From Haliclona indistincta (taxonomy: Eukaryota > Porifera > Demospongiae > Haplosclerida > Chalinidae): a stretch of DNA of 64,000 nucleotides. The stretch lies in NCBI GenBank assembly GCA_964017065.1, contig OZ024783.1:962893-1026892 (forward strand), in the 5' to 3' direction. Of this stretch, positions 32,914 through 43,817 are shown in pieces. Under the pieces are notes generated by a model, which was not told the origin of the DNA, did no database searches, and was given only the letters and a program-made list of their open reading frames with translations. Numbering within the stretch: the first letter of the stretch is position 1; every line of letters begins with the position of its first letter. The position numbers and the translations under genes were made by a program.

Positions 32914-34490
32914 CTCACATTAGTCACGCCCACCCTCTCAGTGATGGACTACCAGACAACTTCTCGTTTCAACTACCTAATGGAGGTTGGTAATGCAGCT
33001 TACTGTCATGCTGAAGTGAAAAGTGTAGAAAGTCATGTTCAGTCTCTCCTTCGTGTGAATAAAGACAACAGTGACTACAGAGACTGAACACATTAGTGCA
33101 TGAAGGTGACACTCTACACTTCAGCATTGCAAGAAGACAGTAAATCAGTGCCATCATGTATCAGTACATGTTAAGTTATTGCTCTTTACCATCCTAGGTT
33201 GTCGCAATCTCTCAGTCACCTCAGCTACCTCTAAGCAGCATGGCTGCACATACTCCACTAATGCTGGATACTTTCATGAGCCATTCGGTGGTTGTATTGG
33301 TAGCCTCATTATAAACAGCACTGTACAACAGGTCAGTACAAAAATTTAGTCTTACTGACAGTAAAAATTTTAATGTGGTGTGATTTCTACAGATTTCAGG
33401 TGGTTCCAGGGTTAATTTTGGTCTGTTAGACTCCACCTATGTTGTTGGTTACCTTAGCAACGCCACACTCCTGGGATCAAAGTACAAATTCCGTCAGCTA
33501 ATCACAGGAGCTGGCTGGCTAGTGAGAGAGTGAGTGAGACCCTGCTAGCTGTATGTCACTTCATATCATTGCTACAGTGGTGAGGTCTGGATTGAGACTA
33601 GCGCTAAGCTGGAGAACATCTCTGATAAGTTTGTCACTGAGAAGGCTCCTCGCACCGCGATATGTGCTGCTAAGAACGGTACTCTGATCCTCCTCCAGGC
33701 GAGTGGGCGGGGTCATATAATTACTGTACATTTTGCGATCAGATTTGAGAAAAGGGGTCACTTCATTTCTGCAATTTTTGAATGCACTCATGTTTTCAAA
33801 TGGCTGCTACTCAGCAGACAATACTGAAACTCAGAAACTTTTTGTGTATAATAGTTGATCATTCTACTTGCTGTATATCAAATTTTAGAGGTATGGCACC
33901 GAGGTATGGTACTAAATTTGACTGAATGGCAGCAAGTCGAAAATTGCAGGAGCGAAGTAGTCATCCCTTTTCTCTACTCTGCTCACATAATGTTGATTTC
34001 TCATTACTTAGTACGATGTGCTGTTCTTCATCACTACAGGTTGATGGTGAGGAGGATATCAAGAAAGGTATTGATTTCCTTGCCCACTAATGGAGACAAT
34101 TGTGGTAGAAGTCCTATAAGCACAGCAATTGGAGGTGTGGTGCAACAAACACGTGTTTTTGACCAAGAATGCGTCTTTACATCTGTTCCATGAAGTGCAG
34201 GACTGGATTGTTGGCTGACTATGACTAAAGCACTTGACAAAATTTGGAGGGTTAGCACGTATTTTAGTGAGAAGGTGGCATAAATACGATTCATCTATAT
34301 GATACTCACCGTCCCTTCCTCTCTCTCTCCCGCCCTCTCTCTCTCTCTATCATCTCAGAATCTAGATGGTGGTGGTAGCAGTACATCAGTGTATAATGGT
34401 CATTATGTTAATCGTCCCACCTGTACTGACACTAGCAGTATCTGTGAGAGACCTGTCTCCTCTATCACTTGTATTATATCACATCATTGA
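32914..34490 (+). pseudogene. NAGPA-like phosphodiester glycosidase, copy B
   Basis: Exons 32914-32985, 33198-33331, 33393-33529, 33578-33698, from 34040, and 34359-34490 match copy A in length (72, 134, 137, 121, 132). The content is LPDNFSFQLPNGGCRNLS, NAGYFHEPFGGCIG, GAGWLVR-DGEVWIE, APRTAICAAKNGTLILLQ, NLDGGGSSTSVYNG and the C-terminus ITCIISHH. Two differences suggest weakening. The donor after LILLQ is GC (CAG|GCGAGT at 33699) where copy A has GT. The exon from 34040 reads GIDFLAH then TAA, where copy A reads on. GC-AG introns are usable, so the stop is the stronger argument, subject to the unresolved exon border. Confidence 0.65.
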
Positions 34491-34505
34491 ACAAGATGAC
34501 TTATT

Positions 34506-35288
34506 GGGGCGAGCCTGAGCGAGCCCCACATTGATTGGCACAATGGCCCACGCGGCGGGGAATGTATCTATCTGTCACGGGGTAGCGTTTGTCCTTTTCA
34601 ATGTTCCCGAGAACTAGGAAACGCCCTTTTTAGCACGTGCGCACATTATAATTGGCGCTTGGTTTCAAGATACCTGGCATTCTGGCAATGATGCAGATGA
34701 CTCAGGGACGACAACAACAGAGATTAGAGAGACACCTGAAAAGCAAAAACTTTTACACGACAAGGCCGCTACCAGAAAGCGACGACGAGAGGCAGAGTCA
34801 CCCGATCAACGTGGAAGCGGACGACTGGAGCGACAAAAGGAATATCAAAGGGCCTACCGGAGACACCGGCGGAAAGCAGTAGCTGCAACAGAGAACAGTA
34901 ACTTAGGTACGTCTAATGAGCTCGTGTGTGATAGCAGTAGAGCCTGCAGTGAGTGAGGAGACCGAGAAACCCTACTCATCGCATCTTCCAGGTACATTGT
35001 TCCCATGACGCCTAGCCAGGAACACACTCAGCAAGAGATAGTTGGAGAAAGTTCACCATTATCTGAACATAACCAAACTATTGATTCTATTCACCATCAA
35101 CAAAAAATATTAACATTATAGCACAAAAATCTGTTGTGAAACTGGTGTAAACATAATACAGACTTATCTACTAAAATCCATGGACTCACCACATAACCTG
35201 GTGCAAATAATAATTATGTTATACACAACTATACACCAACGAGGCTAAATTATACGCCCTTGATTATATCAATGCTCAGGCTCGCCCC
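34506..35288. mobile_element. TIR element of 783 bp
   Basis: 15-base termini GGGGCGAGCCTGAGC at 34506-34520 and the complement at 35274-35288. The interior has a short basic frame (RLERQKEYQRAYRRHRRKA, about 34820-34880) that resembles the basic N-terminal stretches of transposon proteins but is too short to assign. It lies between glycosidase copy B and ROCO copy 5, where copies A and 2 have a shorter spacer. Confidence 0.6.
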
Positions 35289-35465
35289 TGCCATTCCATG
35301 AATGTACTAGTTAACAAATCTATCACCATCAGTGTGTACAGTGTTTTATAATAATTATAATAACTAGCTCCTCCCTCTTTACTAACTAGCTGCAGACAGT
35401 AGGTTCATAATTGTACATGAAGAGACACTGAAACGTATTAATTTTCGAAATTAACCAAATTATAT

Positions 35466-38400
35466 TCAATCATCTATCCTGCAGTCAATGTTCAACAGCG
35501 CTGTTCTGAGAGTGTGTTTAGTACACTCTCCTCCCTGACCCTTCAGCCATACAGCCAGCATCTCTATCATGCACTCTTGCACTTCACTGTTATTCTTCTT
35601 AATTTCCTTCAGTTTAAAGTAATCCAGTCCAAGCTGTAGTCCTAGCTCAAACCATTGACACACAGTGCTTCTCAGGACTACAAGCAGTACAGCAAGATGA
35701 GACCGGATATCTACAATGATACAAAATTGTGAAAAGCCTCGATAGTGTTGATGTGTTCATACTCACCTAGTGTACCATCATCAGGTATATTGGACAGGTC
35801 TACACTGGGTACTGGTGGATCAGAGTGAGTACTGGGAGGAGTCTGACTAACTGAGCCTGAACATACAATAACAATACTGTCACAACTTGTGTACATGTGT
35901 GACTCACTGAGGGTACTGGAGCTACCAGCAGCTGTGGGTGGATCACTTGGTAGGTCCTGCTCCTTCAAGCCAGCCACCTCCTGTACACACCAGAGAAACA
36001 TTACTACCATCACATACTACAGTACAGCCACACTGCTCACCAGAGGATTCCTGCCAGCGAATAGACTATGGCTGTCCAGATGCTCTCTCAGTTCCTTGTA
36101 GTACACTTGTGGCTTCATCTTAAGCTGACTGAAGTGTTTTGTTATCTCATGGAGGAGGGTGGTAGGAACTGGCTGGTCAGTGTTGCTATGGTTGAACAGC
36201 TCACAGACAGAGGAGGGGCTGAGGAGGTGGTATGGCTCTAAGGGTAGTGACTGTGTTGGGAGGCGACCGATACAACATTCACTCTGACTGGAAATAAACG
36301 GCTTTCGACAAAGAATAGATTTAGCTACATCCTGGATGTCAAAGAGGTCAGTGTCAGGTAGGTCATTGAAGGGATACTGTTGGACCAGGCTGGGAGAGAT
36401 GAGACACTCGTACACTTCCACACTCGGGCAGTGCTCTTGGTGAAGACGGTGAACCAGACTAATGAATGAGCTACGAAGCTTGGCATGCTCCATTGGTCTG
36501 TCCTTGCTGCACGACATGGCCACCAACACTCTCCGGTTTTTGTCAAGGAGCTCAATGAGTGTTGTGATGTTGTCAGAGTCTGTCCAGGAGATGCCGTTCT
36601 TCCAGACAGTGCACCTTCGCTGGAGACCACAAAAACATGAAGTAACCTTGCGTCGGACCAATTGTGAGAATCGATAAGCGACAGAGAGGAGGAGGATATG
36701 AAGGAAGCGAGAACTAAAGTACTGCTCGGGATCCACACACACCAAACACCAGCCAAACTCTAGTGCTCCTAGCTGCTGGACGAGGCTGTCTGGTCGGTCT
36801 GACTGAATGAGACCGGGGAAGAAGAGGAGATCAGCTGTGGAGTGAGAGGGTGTGGTCTGGAGGTTGGTGTTCTCTAGTACTGAGGGCTCAACTGGTCGAC
36901 AGAAATCCAATGACTGAAGAAAACCGACAAGCATATCTGTGTTGTGGTGAGGGAATACACTGAGTAGGCTGGAGGTGGATACTATGCCAGTGTTGCTGGC
37001 AAGAATATCACGATGTTCTTTGAATTGACGAGGGGCAAACAGTGTTCCATTGATTTCGTTTAACAGGGCTTCTGTCTTCACTACGATCCAGCTGGATTGA
37101 TGATGGCGTATAAAGAGGATGAGACCTTTATCACTGAGAGTGGTGAGGATCTCTGTGAGGACAGACTGGTCGCTAGGGAGAGAAGAATCGTTTTCCTTAG
37201 CGATTGCAGAGACAAGATCATGTAGTGTACAGCCTACCACGCTCAGCTTGGTACGAAGGAATGCGTAGACAACATGAGAATAGTAGTGGATGACGGGCTG
37301 AATGGCAGTGATAGCTTTCTGGCTGTTGGTGAGTGTGGCGATCAAACGACGTGAAGCGTCAGTGTTGGTTCTGCGACAGTCCATAGCAATGCATTCTACG
37401 TACACCTGGCGTCTTACTCTTCTGGTAGCTATGATGGTCTGCAGCAGCGAGCTCTTCTCCTCCACCGACGACATGACCTGGTCGGCATGGCTACCAATGA
37501 TCACCACGTGCGATCGTCCCTCTGCTGTGCTGCAGGCATTGTCGATAAAGCTTAGCCAGTAGTGGAGCGACTCACAGATCCTCTCCTTGCTCTCACTCAG
37601 GTCTACCACACAGAGAAAAATGGCTGCTGACCTTCGCATCACTTGCTCGAGCACGGCATCATGACTCGAGTAGTATTCTTGCTGACCAGCAAAGTCATAC
37701 ACGACAAAGTTGCCCAGCTGCTCACTCTGGATGTGGTGTGGAACGATCCCTGCTGTGTAGCGTTGAACATCAGCGACACACTCTACAGCTGTAGAACTAG
37801 CTAGGCGGACGATGAGTTCAGTTATGGTAGTCTTACCAGCTCCACTGTCTCCTGTGAGTATCAGTTTAGTGAACGTGTGCACTGGGAAGGCTGTCCTGCA
37901 CTCTTCGAATGGTTCAAATAGTTTAATGATATCATACTTGCCACTAGCCAAGGACAATGCAGTGTCGCCTAATATGTCCTCAGTCAGTGGATTCACTCGA
38001 CCAGTTGTTAACAGATATTGTACAATGTGGGCGTGGTTGCGCATACAAGCCTCATGAAGTGGTGTCCAGCCACCATCGTCCTCACATGATGGGTTACAGT
38101 GTTCCTCTCTGATGAGATACTGAGCAATGTTTAGGTGACCACGAGTACAAGCCTCATGAAGTGTTGTAGTGCCATACTTGTTCTCACACGATGGGTTACA
38201 GTGTTCCACTCTGATGAGATACTGAGCAACGTTGAGGTGACCACAAGTACAAGCCTCATGAAGTGGTGTAGTGCCATACTTGTTCTCACATGATGGGTTA
38301 CAGTGTTCCTCTCTGATGAGACACTGAGCAATGTTGAGGTAACCATAGCGACAAGCATAGTGAAGTGGTGTATTGCCATCATTGTCCTCACATGATGGGT

Positions 38401-39034
38401 TACAGTGTTCCTCTCTGATGAGATACTGACCAATGTTGAGGTAGCCATTAACACAAGCAAAATGAAGTGGTGTAGTGCCATCATTGTTCTCACATGATGG
38501 GTTACAGTGTTCCTCTCTGATGAGATACTGAGCAATGTTGAGGTGACCATAGTAACAAGCATAGTGAAGTGGTGTCTTGCCATACTTGTTCTCACATGAT
38601 GGGTTACAGTGTTCCTCTCTGATGAGATACTGACCAATGTTGAGGTAACCATAGCGACAAGCATAGTGAAGTGGTGTAGTGCCTAACTGGTTCTTGTCCA
38701 TAGGGTCACAATGTAGTTCAACTATGAAATATTTCACCACCTCGAGGTGTCCATTGCTGGTGGCATAATGCAGTGGAATGTGTCCCTCCTCGTCCTTGCA
38801 GTTGGCGACACAATTATACACTGATACTAGCGCGGTGACGACATTCCTCCAGCCCCAGTACGCAGCTAGGTGGAGCAGAGAGACCAATGATAACTCAAGA
38901 GGATACAGTCTGGACTTGAACGTTGTCGTGATGGTAGCTGGTTGTGGTATGCTGGGTAGCAGCTGCTCCGCAATAAGCTTGTTCCCGTTCTTAAATGCGG
39001 TTATGTATTGTTCTTCTCGTCGTCCTTCAGCCAT
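35466..39034 (-). CDS. ANK-ROC-COR-Death protein, copy 5 (intact, 1133 aa)
   Basis: Exons 36041-39034, 35908-35980, 35767-35856 and 35466-35710; all phases close, giving 1133 residues from ATG 39034 (MAEGRREEQ). About ten ankyrin units lie at residues 50-370, seven of them near-identical 34-residue repeats (102-bp units, 38005-38700). The ROC GTPase has the P-loop GDSGAGKTT (395-403), DFAGQQ (447-452) and SHAD (515-518) in place of NKxD. A COR-like region spans about 560-960, then two short linker exons and a type B Death domain (about 1053-1133). The order ankyrin-ROC-COR-Death equals DAPK1 without the kinase and calmodulin-binding parts. It presumably acts as a GTP-regulated scaffold in death or defence signalling (inference). 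It faces the glycosidase gene tail to tail. Confidence 0.9.
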
Positions 39035-39187
39035 TGCTCTCCGTCCACGGTCAATAAATCTCAAATAAACAAAACTATTATTTGGTCCGCCTAAGCTTGA
39101 GGCTTGTGTGGCTTTAGAGAATGCTCTTTTGGTTGCCTAGCAGCAGCAAAAAATTAAATCACGTGATGCTTGCCCGCCATGCCGCCA
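39035..39187. promoter_or_regulatory. Upstream region of ROCO copy 5, possibly bidirectional
   Basis: Only about 145 bases separate ROCO ATG 39034 from a divergent ATG at 39179 (ATGCCGCCAAAG followed by a GTAAAA donor). The same arrangement and sequence is present at 31128-31213. Conservation between copies that are otherwise broken suggests a shared promoter, but no TATA box or initiator is evident. Confidence 0.4.
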
Positions 39188-39290
39188 AAGGTAAAAGGAG
39201 GAACGAGGAAATAAGAAATGGGAAACGGAAATGAGGAAACGGAGAAATGACGAGATAATGTAGGGCAGGGTAACTTGGAACAAAAAGTAG
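39188..39290. repeat. Inverted partner of 44300-44397
   Basis: AAAAGGAGGAACGAGGAAAT... to TGTAGGGCAGGGTAACTTGG recurs inverted at 44300-44397. The pair encloses about 5 kb of nested elements. It may be the ends of an old element, or two copies of one repeat. Confidence 0.6.
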
Positions 39291-39471
39291 GTTCTCTTAC
39301 CGGGCGTGAAGAAAATTGCTGGACGTCGATCGGCTCACACAGGAGGTACATTGATAGTCGGCCGTGGGCATAAAGAATCTGGTAGTTAGCTTTTTGTCTG
39401 CTTTGCAACAGAAGCTCGATTATGAAGTGAACTGGTAAATTAGCATGTGTGGTAACAAGAGTATATAATAT

Positions 39472-40027
39472 AGAGAGAGTATCGAACGCCGTATGGCTCC
39501 ATACAAACACTGTCTGTAAAGTAACGTGACACGCACGTGAGAATGTGACGAAGACTGATATCGGCCCGCCTAGTCGTGACGCATTTCTCGCTCGCGCGAC
39601 AACTCGAGTGAACAACAAACAGTGCTTACAGCCAACTACGAGAAATGGACCCTATCTGTATGTGGAAGGCGCTGTTAAAATGTTAGTTTGATGTGCTTTC
39701 TATCCATCCTGACGGTCCTGGTCCGGCAAACTCGTCTGATAGTATACTCTTCGATGATTGGCGCAAGCCATCGCTTTTACTAGCTGGAATGTTGGCAATA
39801 ACCGTTCGTCACTTACAATCAGCTACTGTTCCTCGATAAGAGCAGCTGCAGTCGCCAGTAAAAGTGCTATTTACTCGATCACATAGTCCTAGGAGGCGTG
39901 ACCGCAATCGCGCGAATACAAACGCTGCGTCACAACACGTAAAATGTCTCACGTGCGTGTCACGTTACTTTACAGACAGTGTTTGTATGGACCCATACGG
40001 CGTTCGATACTCTCTCTATATTATATA
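39472..40027. mobile_element. 556-bp MITE with long terminal repeats
   Basis: Termini of about 70 bases: TATATAATATAGAGAGAGTA then TCGAACGCCGTATGG, CACTGTCTGTAAAGTAACGT and its inverse at about 39955-40027. Part of the terminus (GAGAGTATCG, AAAGTAACGTGAC) resembles the MITE at 13558-14338, so the two are related. No gene. Confidence 0.75.
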
Positions 40028-40091
40028 GTCTTGGTGGTAACTAGTCTGGGGTCCCGCCCCTTTCGCAACGAGGAAAGGGTCTGGTAAAAAC

Positions 40092-40540
40092 CTAGTCTGG
40101 CCGCTGCCCCCGTCCCGCCTATTGAGTGGGTGGTGGACGGCGTGTAGGGTCTAGCAAACATTGCCATTCATAGTTTCCCAACCTACCAATCAGATTCTAC
40201 TGCTCAAGATCTTGAGCAGTAATATTCATGGATCGTGGGCTGGGTTTGATCGTGAATAATATTACAGGCTATGACAGAACAGCTACGGTGGGTGAAACCT
40301 AACAGTCACGCTGTTGACGATGCTCTCGATTATAGTCTACCGCGCTTCAAGCATAAACAGCTTAAACCAGCGCAGTGTAAGGCAATTCGTGCAGTACAAT
40401 GGAATTGAGGAATCCCCGCTTATCATTGCAATAATTAACGATTAATATTCATTATAAATCGATGAATGGTAATGTTTGCTGGACCCTACACGCCGTCCAC
40501 CACCCACTCAATAGGCGGGGAGGGGCAGCGGCCAGACTAG
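40092..40540. mobile_element. Nested MITE of the same TAGTCTGG family
   Basis: Termini of about 80 bases (CTAGTCTGGCCGCTGCCCCC...) flanked by GTAAAAAC at 40084-40091 and 40540-40547. It sits at the inner end of its larger relative's left terminus. Its right end recurs at about 14340-14436. Confidence 0.8.
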
Positions 40541-40661
40541 TAAAAACCGTACATGAAAGTTGTGCACGGCACCTTGTAGAGTGCGCCCAATCAGATTACA
40601 GTGCATTCATTAGTTACGTAATGTTCGTGTTTCACGTGGGCGTACGACCGCAGACAGAAGA

Positions 40662-40970
40662 ATGAGCAAGCCAAGGTGGAACAGGGAGGCAATACTATCG
40701 ACCGCCAGACAGACAGCCAAAGAGCTTGGGTATGACCGTATTTTTTTTAAAACCCGAACAAGAAGAGGTAGTGTTAGCCTTTGTTGGTGGGCAGGATGTC
40801 TTCGGATCGCTTCCTACGGGATTTGGGAAGACGCTCTGCTTCACGGCTCTACGTTCGACAAGCTACGAGGGAAGCTAAAAGAGTATTATAATTGTTGTAT
40901 CTCTTTTGAACGCGTTCATGGAGAGCCAAGTGAGAACGTACAGAGAGCGTTGCGGTTGATGATTATGTAA
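40662..40970 (+). CDS. Hypothetical protein within the TAGTCTGG element
   Basis: ATG 40662 gives a 102-residue basic protein, MSKPRWNREAILSTARQTAK..., containing FKTRTRRGSVSLCWWAG and FDKLRGKLKEYYN. No family is recognised. It may be a leftover of the element's own gene or chance; there is no second copy in the window for comparison. Confidence 0.3.
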   Translation: MSKPRWNREAILSTARQTAKELGYDRIFFKTRTRRGSVSLCWWAGCLRIASYGIWEDALLHGSTFDKLRGKLKEYYNCCISFERVHGEPSENVQRALRLMIM

Positions 40971-41006
40971 TACATTGCGCTTCCGCTGCACAACTTTATT
41001 GGAATC

Positions 41007-41566
41007 GCATTATGTACCGAGAAGCCCCGACCGGAAGTCACGTGCGCGAGCCGCCTTCGGCGGCTTATATTATCTACGCGCGCGCACGTATAGAAGCACT
41101 ATAAAGGCTTGTTTGGTGGATTGACAGCCAACAGGTTTCGGTGGCTCAGCGGTTTAGTGCGTGGTTTGTAGTGCATACGCTCCGGGTTCGATTACCAATC
41201 ATGGTGTCTTTTTTATTTTTTTTTCTGTACAAAAACTTAAGTTTTTTGTCCATTTACAACGCTATAGACGATCTTTAGCAAGGGCAGAAGGCCCGCTTTA
41301 GGACGACCTTCTCGACGATCCTTAGGCTTACCAAGGGCCGAAGGCCCGGGTTAGGACACCCTCCAGACGATCCTTAGGCTTACCAAGGGCCGAAGGCCCG
41401 GGTTAGGACACCCTCCCGACTTTGCACAGTTAGGAGAAGGTTTTTAGGGTTTAGGGTTTAGGATTTAGTTGTTAGGCTAATGTTTCCTAGTGTGTGCTCA
41501 GACTAGAGTCCATATTTATCACGTGATTGCCATGGCAACCAATCGGGGCTTCTCGGTACATAATGC
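41007..41566. mobile_element. TIR element with tRNA-like head, second family
   Basis: Termini GCATTATGTACCGAGAAGCC (41007) and inverse (ending 41566). Inside lie TATAAAGGCTTGTTTGGTGG, box A TGGCTCAGCGG (41142), box B GGGTTCGATTAC (about 41184), a T run and tandem GGGCCGAAGGCCCGGGTTAG subrepeats. The core is related to those at 10976 and 13155 although the termini differ. Confidence 0.7.
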
Positions 41567-41824
41567 CGTTCACTTTATTGTACGGTTTTTACCAGACCCT
41601 TTCCTCGTTGCGAAAGGGGCGGGACCCCAGACTATGTGGTAACTTGGAACACATCAGTCTCTTTTATATATTCCTGGCAACGTGTGCTATGGAAAATAGG
41701 AGCGAAGATGAATTCTAGTCGCCTGTAATCGCATGTCCGAAGCTTTTAGTGCATATTCGCAGACAAAATCGAATCAGTATTTTCCGCGCAATCTGCGCGG
41801 CTAAGATGATGATACAGCGGTTTC

Positions 41825-43231
41825 ATGTCTTCTTGCCGGGAAGCCATTGAAATGTTAATGAATACCGTTCATTATGAATCGTTAGCATTTCCGAGTGCGA
41901 GTTATATTAACGTCATCTGGAGCGCTAGCGTAAACGGTGCGGTATGTAATGGAATTTGTTCTGATTGCTTTCCAGTAGGTCGTGGTGTGAAGCAGGGATC
42001 TGTGCTCTCCCCGACTTTGTTTATTGCAGTAATGGACTCACTTCTACATTTTCTCAAGAGTGCTGGCCAGGGTTTAAACCTGTTGGGCTTACATGTGGGT
42101 GCTTCTCCTCATGCAGATGATGTCAGGGCTGTTAGCCTAAGCAAGTCTGCTGCTCATACTCAAGGTAATCTAATTGAGGCATTTTGTCAAGCAAACTCCT
42201 TGAAGCTTAATGCTAGTAAAACTGAAGTTGTGCTAACCACTAAGGGGAGATATAATGAATGTATGCTTGAATTAGTTGGCCAGGAAGTTGTTACTCAAAA
42301 AGAAGCGAAATGCCTTGGTGTGTGGTGGAGGTATGACTTGTCTCCATTGAAGTCTGTTGAAGAGAGCATTAGCAAAGCTAGGCGTGCCTTCTTTGCTTTA
42401 GGCTCCATTGGAGCTTTCCATGGGAAGCTAAATCCTCTCACTGGACGTAGCTTATTTGAGACATTTGTTGTGCCTACCTTGTTGTATGGTTGTGAAACCT
42501 GGATACTCTCTGAATCCCATCTACAAATTCTGGAGTCTTTTCAAGCTGAGATTGGAAAGCGGATTTTGGGGTTGTCTAAATTCCACTCTAACACCAGTAC
42601 CTTGATTGGTCTTCACTGGCCCTCTGTTAAGGCACGCATCCTTATTCGAAAGCTCAATTTCCTGGCTAGAGTTCTAGTAAATGACGATAACATAAGTTCT
42701 CGAGTTTTTCGTACTCTGGCCTCGGATGATGTTTATGAAATCAGTCTGGTACAACAATGCCGTTTTCTGGAGAGCTTCTTTGGCACCAATTTCCTGCAAC
42801 TCTGTCTTCACAATCCTCCTGATGCACTTTCAATTATTGTTCATGATGCGAAGCAAGATATTCTTGCGAGTGACTGGGAAGGAACACTAGCGGAGTCCAA
42901 GTCTCATCCCTCGCTCTCACTTGTGTCAGCTACAGCTAATATTGCCTCAAGTTGGAACAGCATATGGGATGAGGCACTTGAGCTGGGTGTTCGTGGAACT
43001 AAGCTAATGCAGGGGTTTTTTAGTGCTCTTTCAAGACCGACCTTTGGTGAGAGACTATGTCCTCATTGTGGCGATAAAATTCCATCGAACTATTATGAAC
43101 ATCTGTTTTCAAGTCATCTACCTGAGTCAAAATACAGCACTGAGACCACAATACAATGGCTGGAGAACAAGAACTTTCATGATCTTATTAACCTTGCTGA
43201 GAAAATCTCATGTCTAAAGTTCACAGACTGA
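41825..43231 (+). pseudogene. LINE reverse transcriptase, 5'-truncated
   Basis: One open frame of 468 residues. RT motifs: GVKQGSVLSPTLFIAVMDSL (palm motif B), then SPHADDVRAVS where the usual F/YADD is HADD, NSLKLNASKTEVV and CLGVWWRYD. It continues with PTLLYGCETWILS and KRILGLSKFHSNT, typical of the non-LTR C-terminal region, and a zinc-knuckle-like CPHCGDKI...H...H end. Endonuclease and RT motifs 0-2 are missing. It ends with a T-rich tail before a TA-flanked MITE at 43321. It is a truncated insertion; the open frame suggests it is young. Confidence 0.8.
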
Positions 43232-43320
43232 CTCTATTTTTTTTTATTTCATCTACTTAGTTCTTGTTTTTGTCATTATTATCCCGTAGAGGGCAACAGT
43301 AGTAATAAACTTTGAGTCGG

Positions 43321-43500
43321 TACAGTTGTTTGCGAAGATCTTGCATAACGGAAGCGAAAGCGGAAGTGTGACACTGGCCAATCAAATTCACTTTTCGTCA
43401 CGTGTACAGCTTCAGTTAGTCACGCCTACGTGCGTTTGATTGGCCAACGTCATGCTTCCGCTTTCGCTTCCGTTATGCAAGATCTTCGCAAACAACTGTA
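43321..43500. mobile_element. 180-bp palindromic Tc1/mariner-type MITE, copy b
   Basis: Same length, TA flanks and arms as 13693-13872; the loop between the arms is in the opposite orientation. The arms are nearly identical to copy a (for example GTGACACTGG versus GTGACGCTGG). Confidence 0.85.
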
Positions 43501-43559
43501 TGGTCGATCGAGTTCGAGTCAAGTAAAGCTCTGCCCCTTAACTTACTGATCTATTCAAT

Positions 43560-43817
43560 ATGGCTGTTCGCACGACTTGTGAGCCAACGCGGTCCAGCGC
43601 TTATCCTGATGATCTAAGATGGCGCATGGTGTACCAACATGAAGCACTGGACTTGACGTACGAGGCCATCGCAGCCAATTCTTACTTCGTATTCGTCCTC
43701 GTCAGATGGCACCAAGTTAGATGGATGATTACTAAGACCAGCACCAAAAGAAGAGGGTTGATAGTAGCCAGGGAATGGAGCCCAGGGCGAATAGCGCCAA
43801 GATTGATCCATAGTTGA
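43560..43817 (+). pseudogene. N-terminal remnant of a Tc1/IS630-like transposase
   Basis: MAVRTTCEPTRSSAYPDDLR, WRMVYQHEALDLTYEAIAAN resembles the N-terminal helix-turn-helix region ('DLRWRxVxxxxxLxLSYxEIA') of Tc1/IS630-type transposases. It then runs into an unrelated sequence and stops. Its position inside TA-flanked inverted repeats supports the call. The catalytic domain is absent. Confidence 0.5.

Larger units (their letters stand above)
40042..41635. mobile_element. TAGTCTGG-family DNA element with 8-bp target duplication
   Basis: 50-base termini (TAGTCTGGGGTCCCGCCCCT...) at 40042-40091 and inverted at 41585-41634, flanked by GTGGTAAC on both sides (40034-40041 and 41636-41643). The 8-base duplication fits hAT- or MuDR-type transposition. 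Two other elements are nested inside (40092-40540 and 41007-41566). No transposase is seen. Confidence 0.8.

Noticed and set aside
38131..38664. Second open frame within the ankyrin array of ROCO copy 5
   Set aside because: It follows from the 102-bp period; the ankyrin frame is the one with family conservation.
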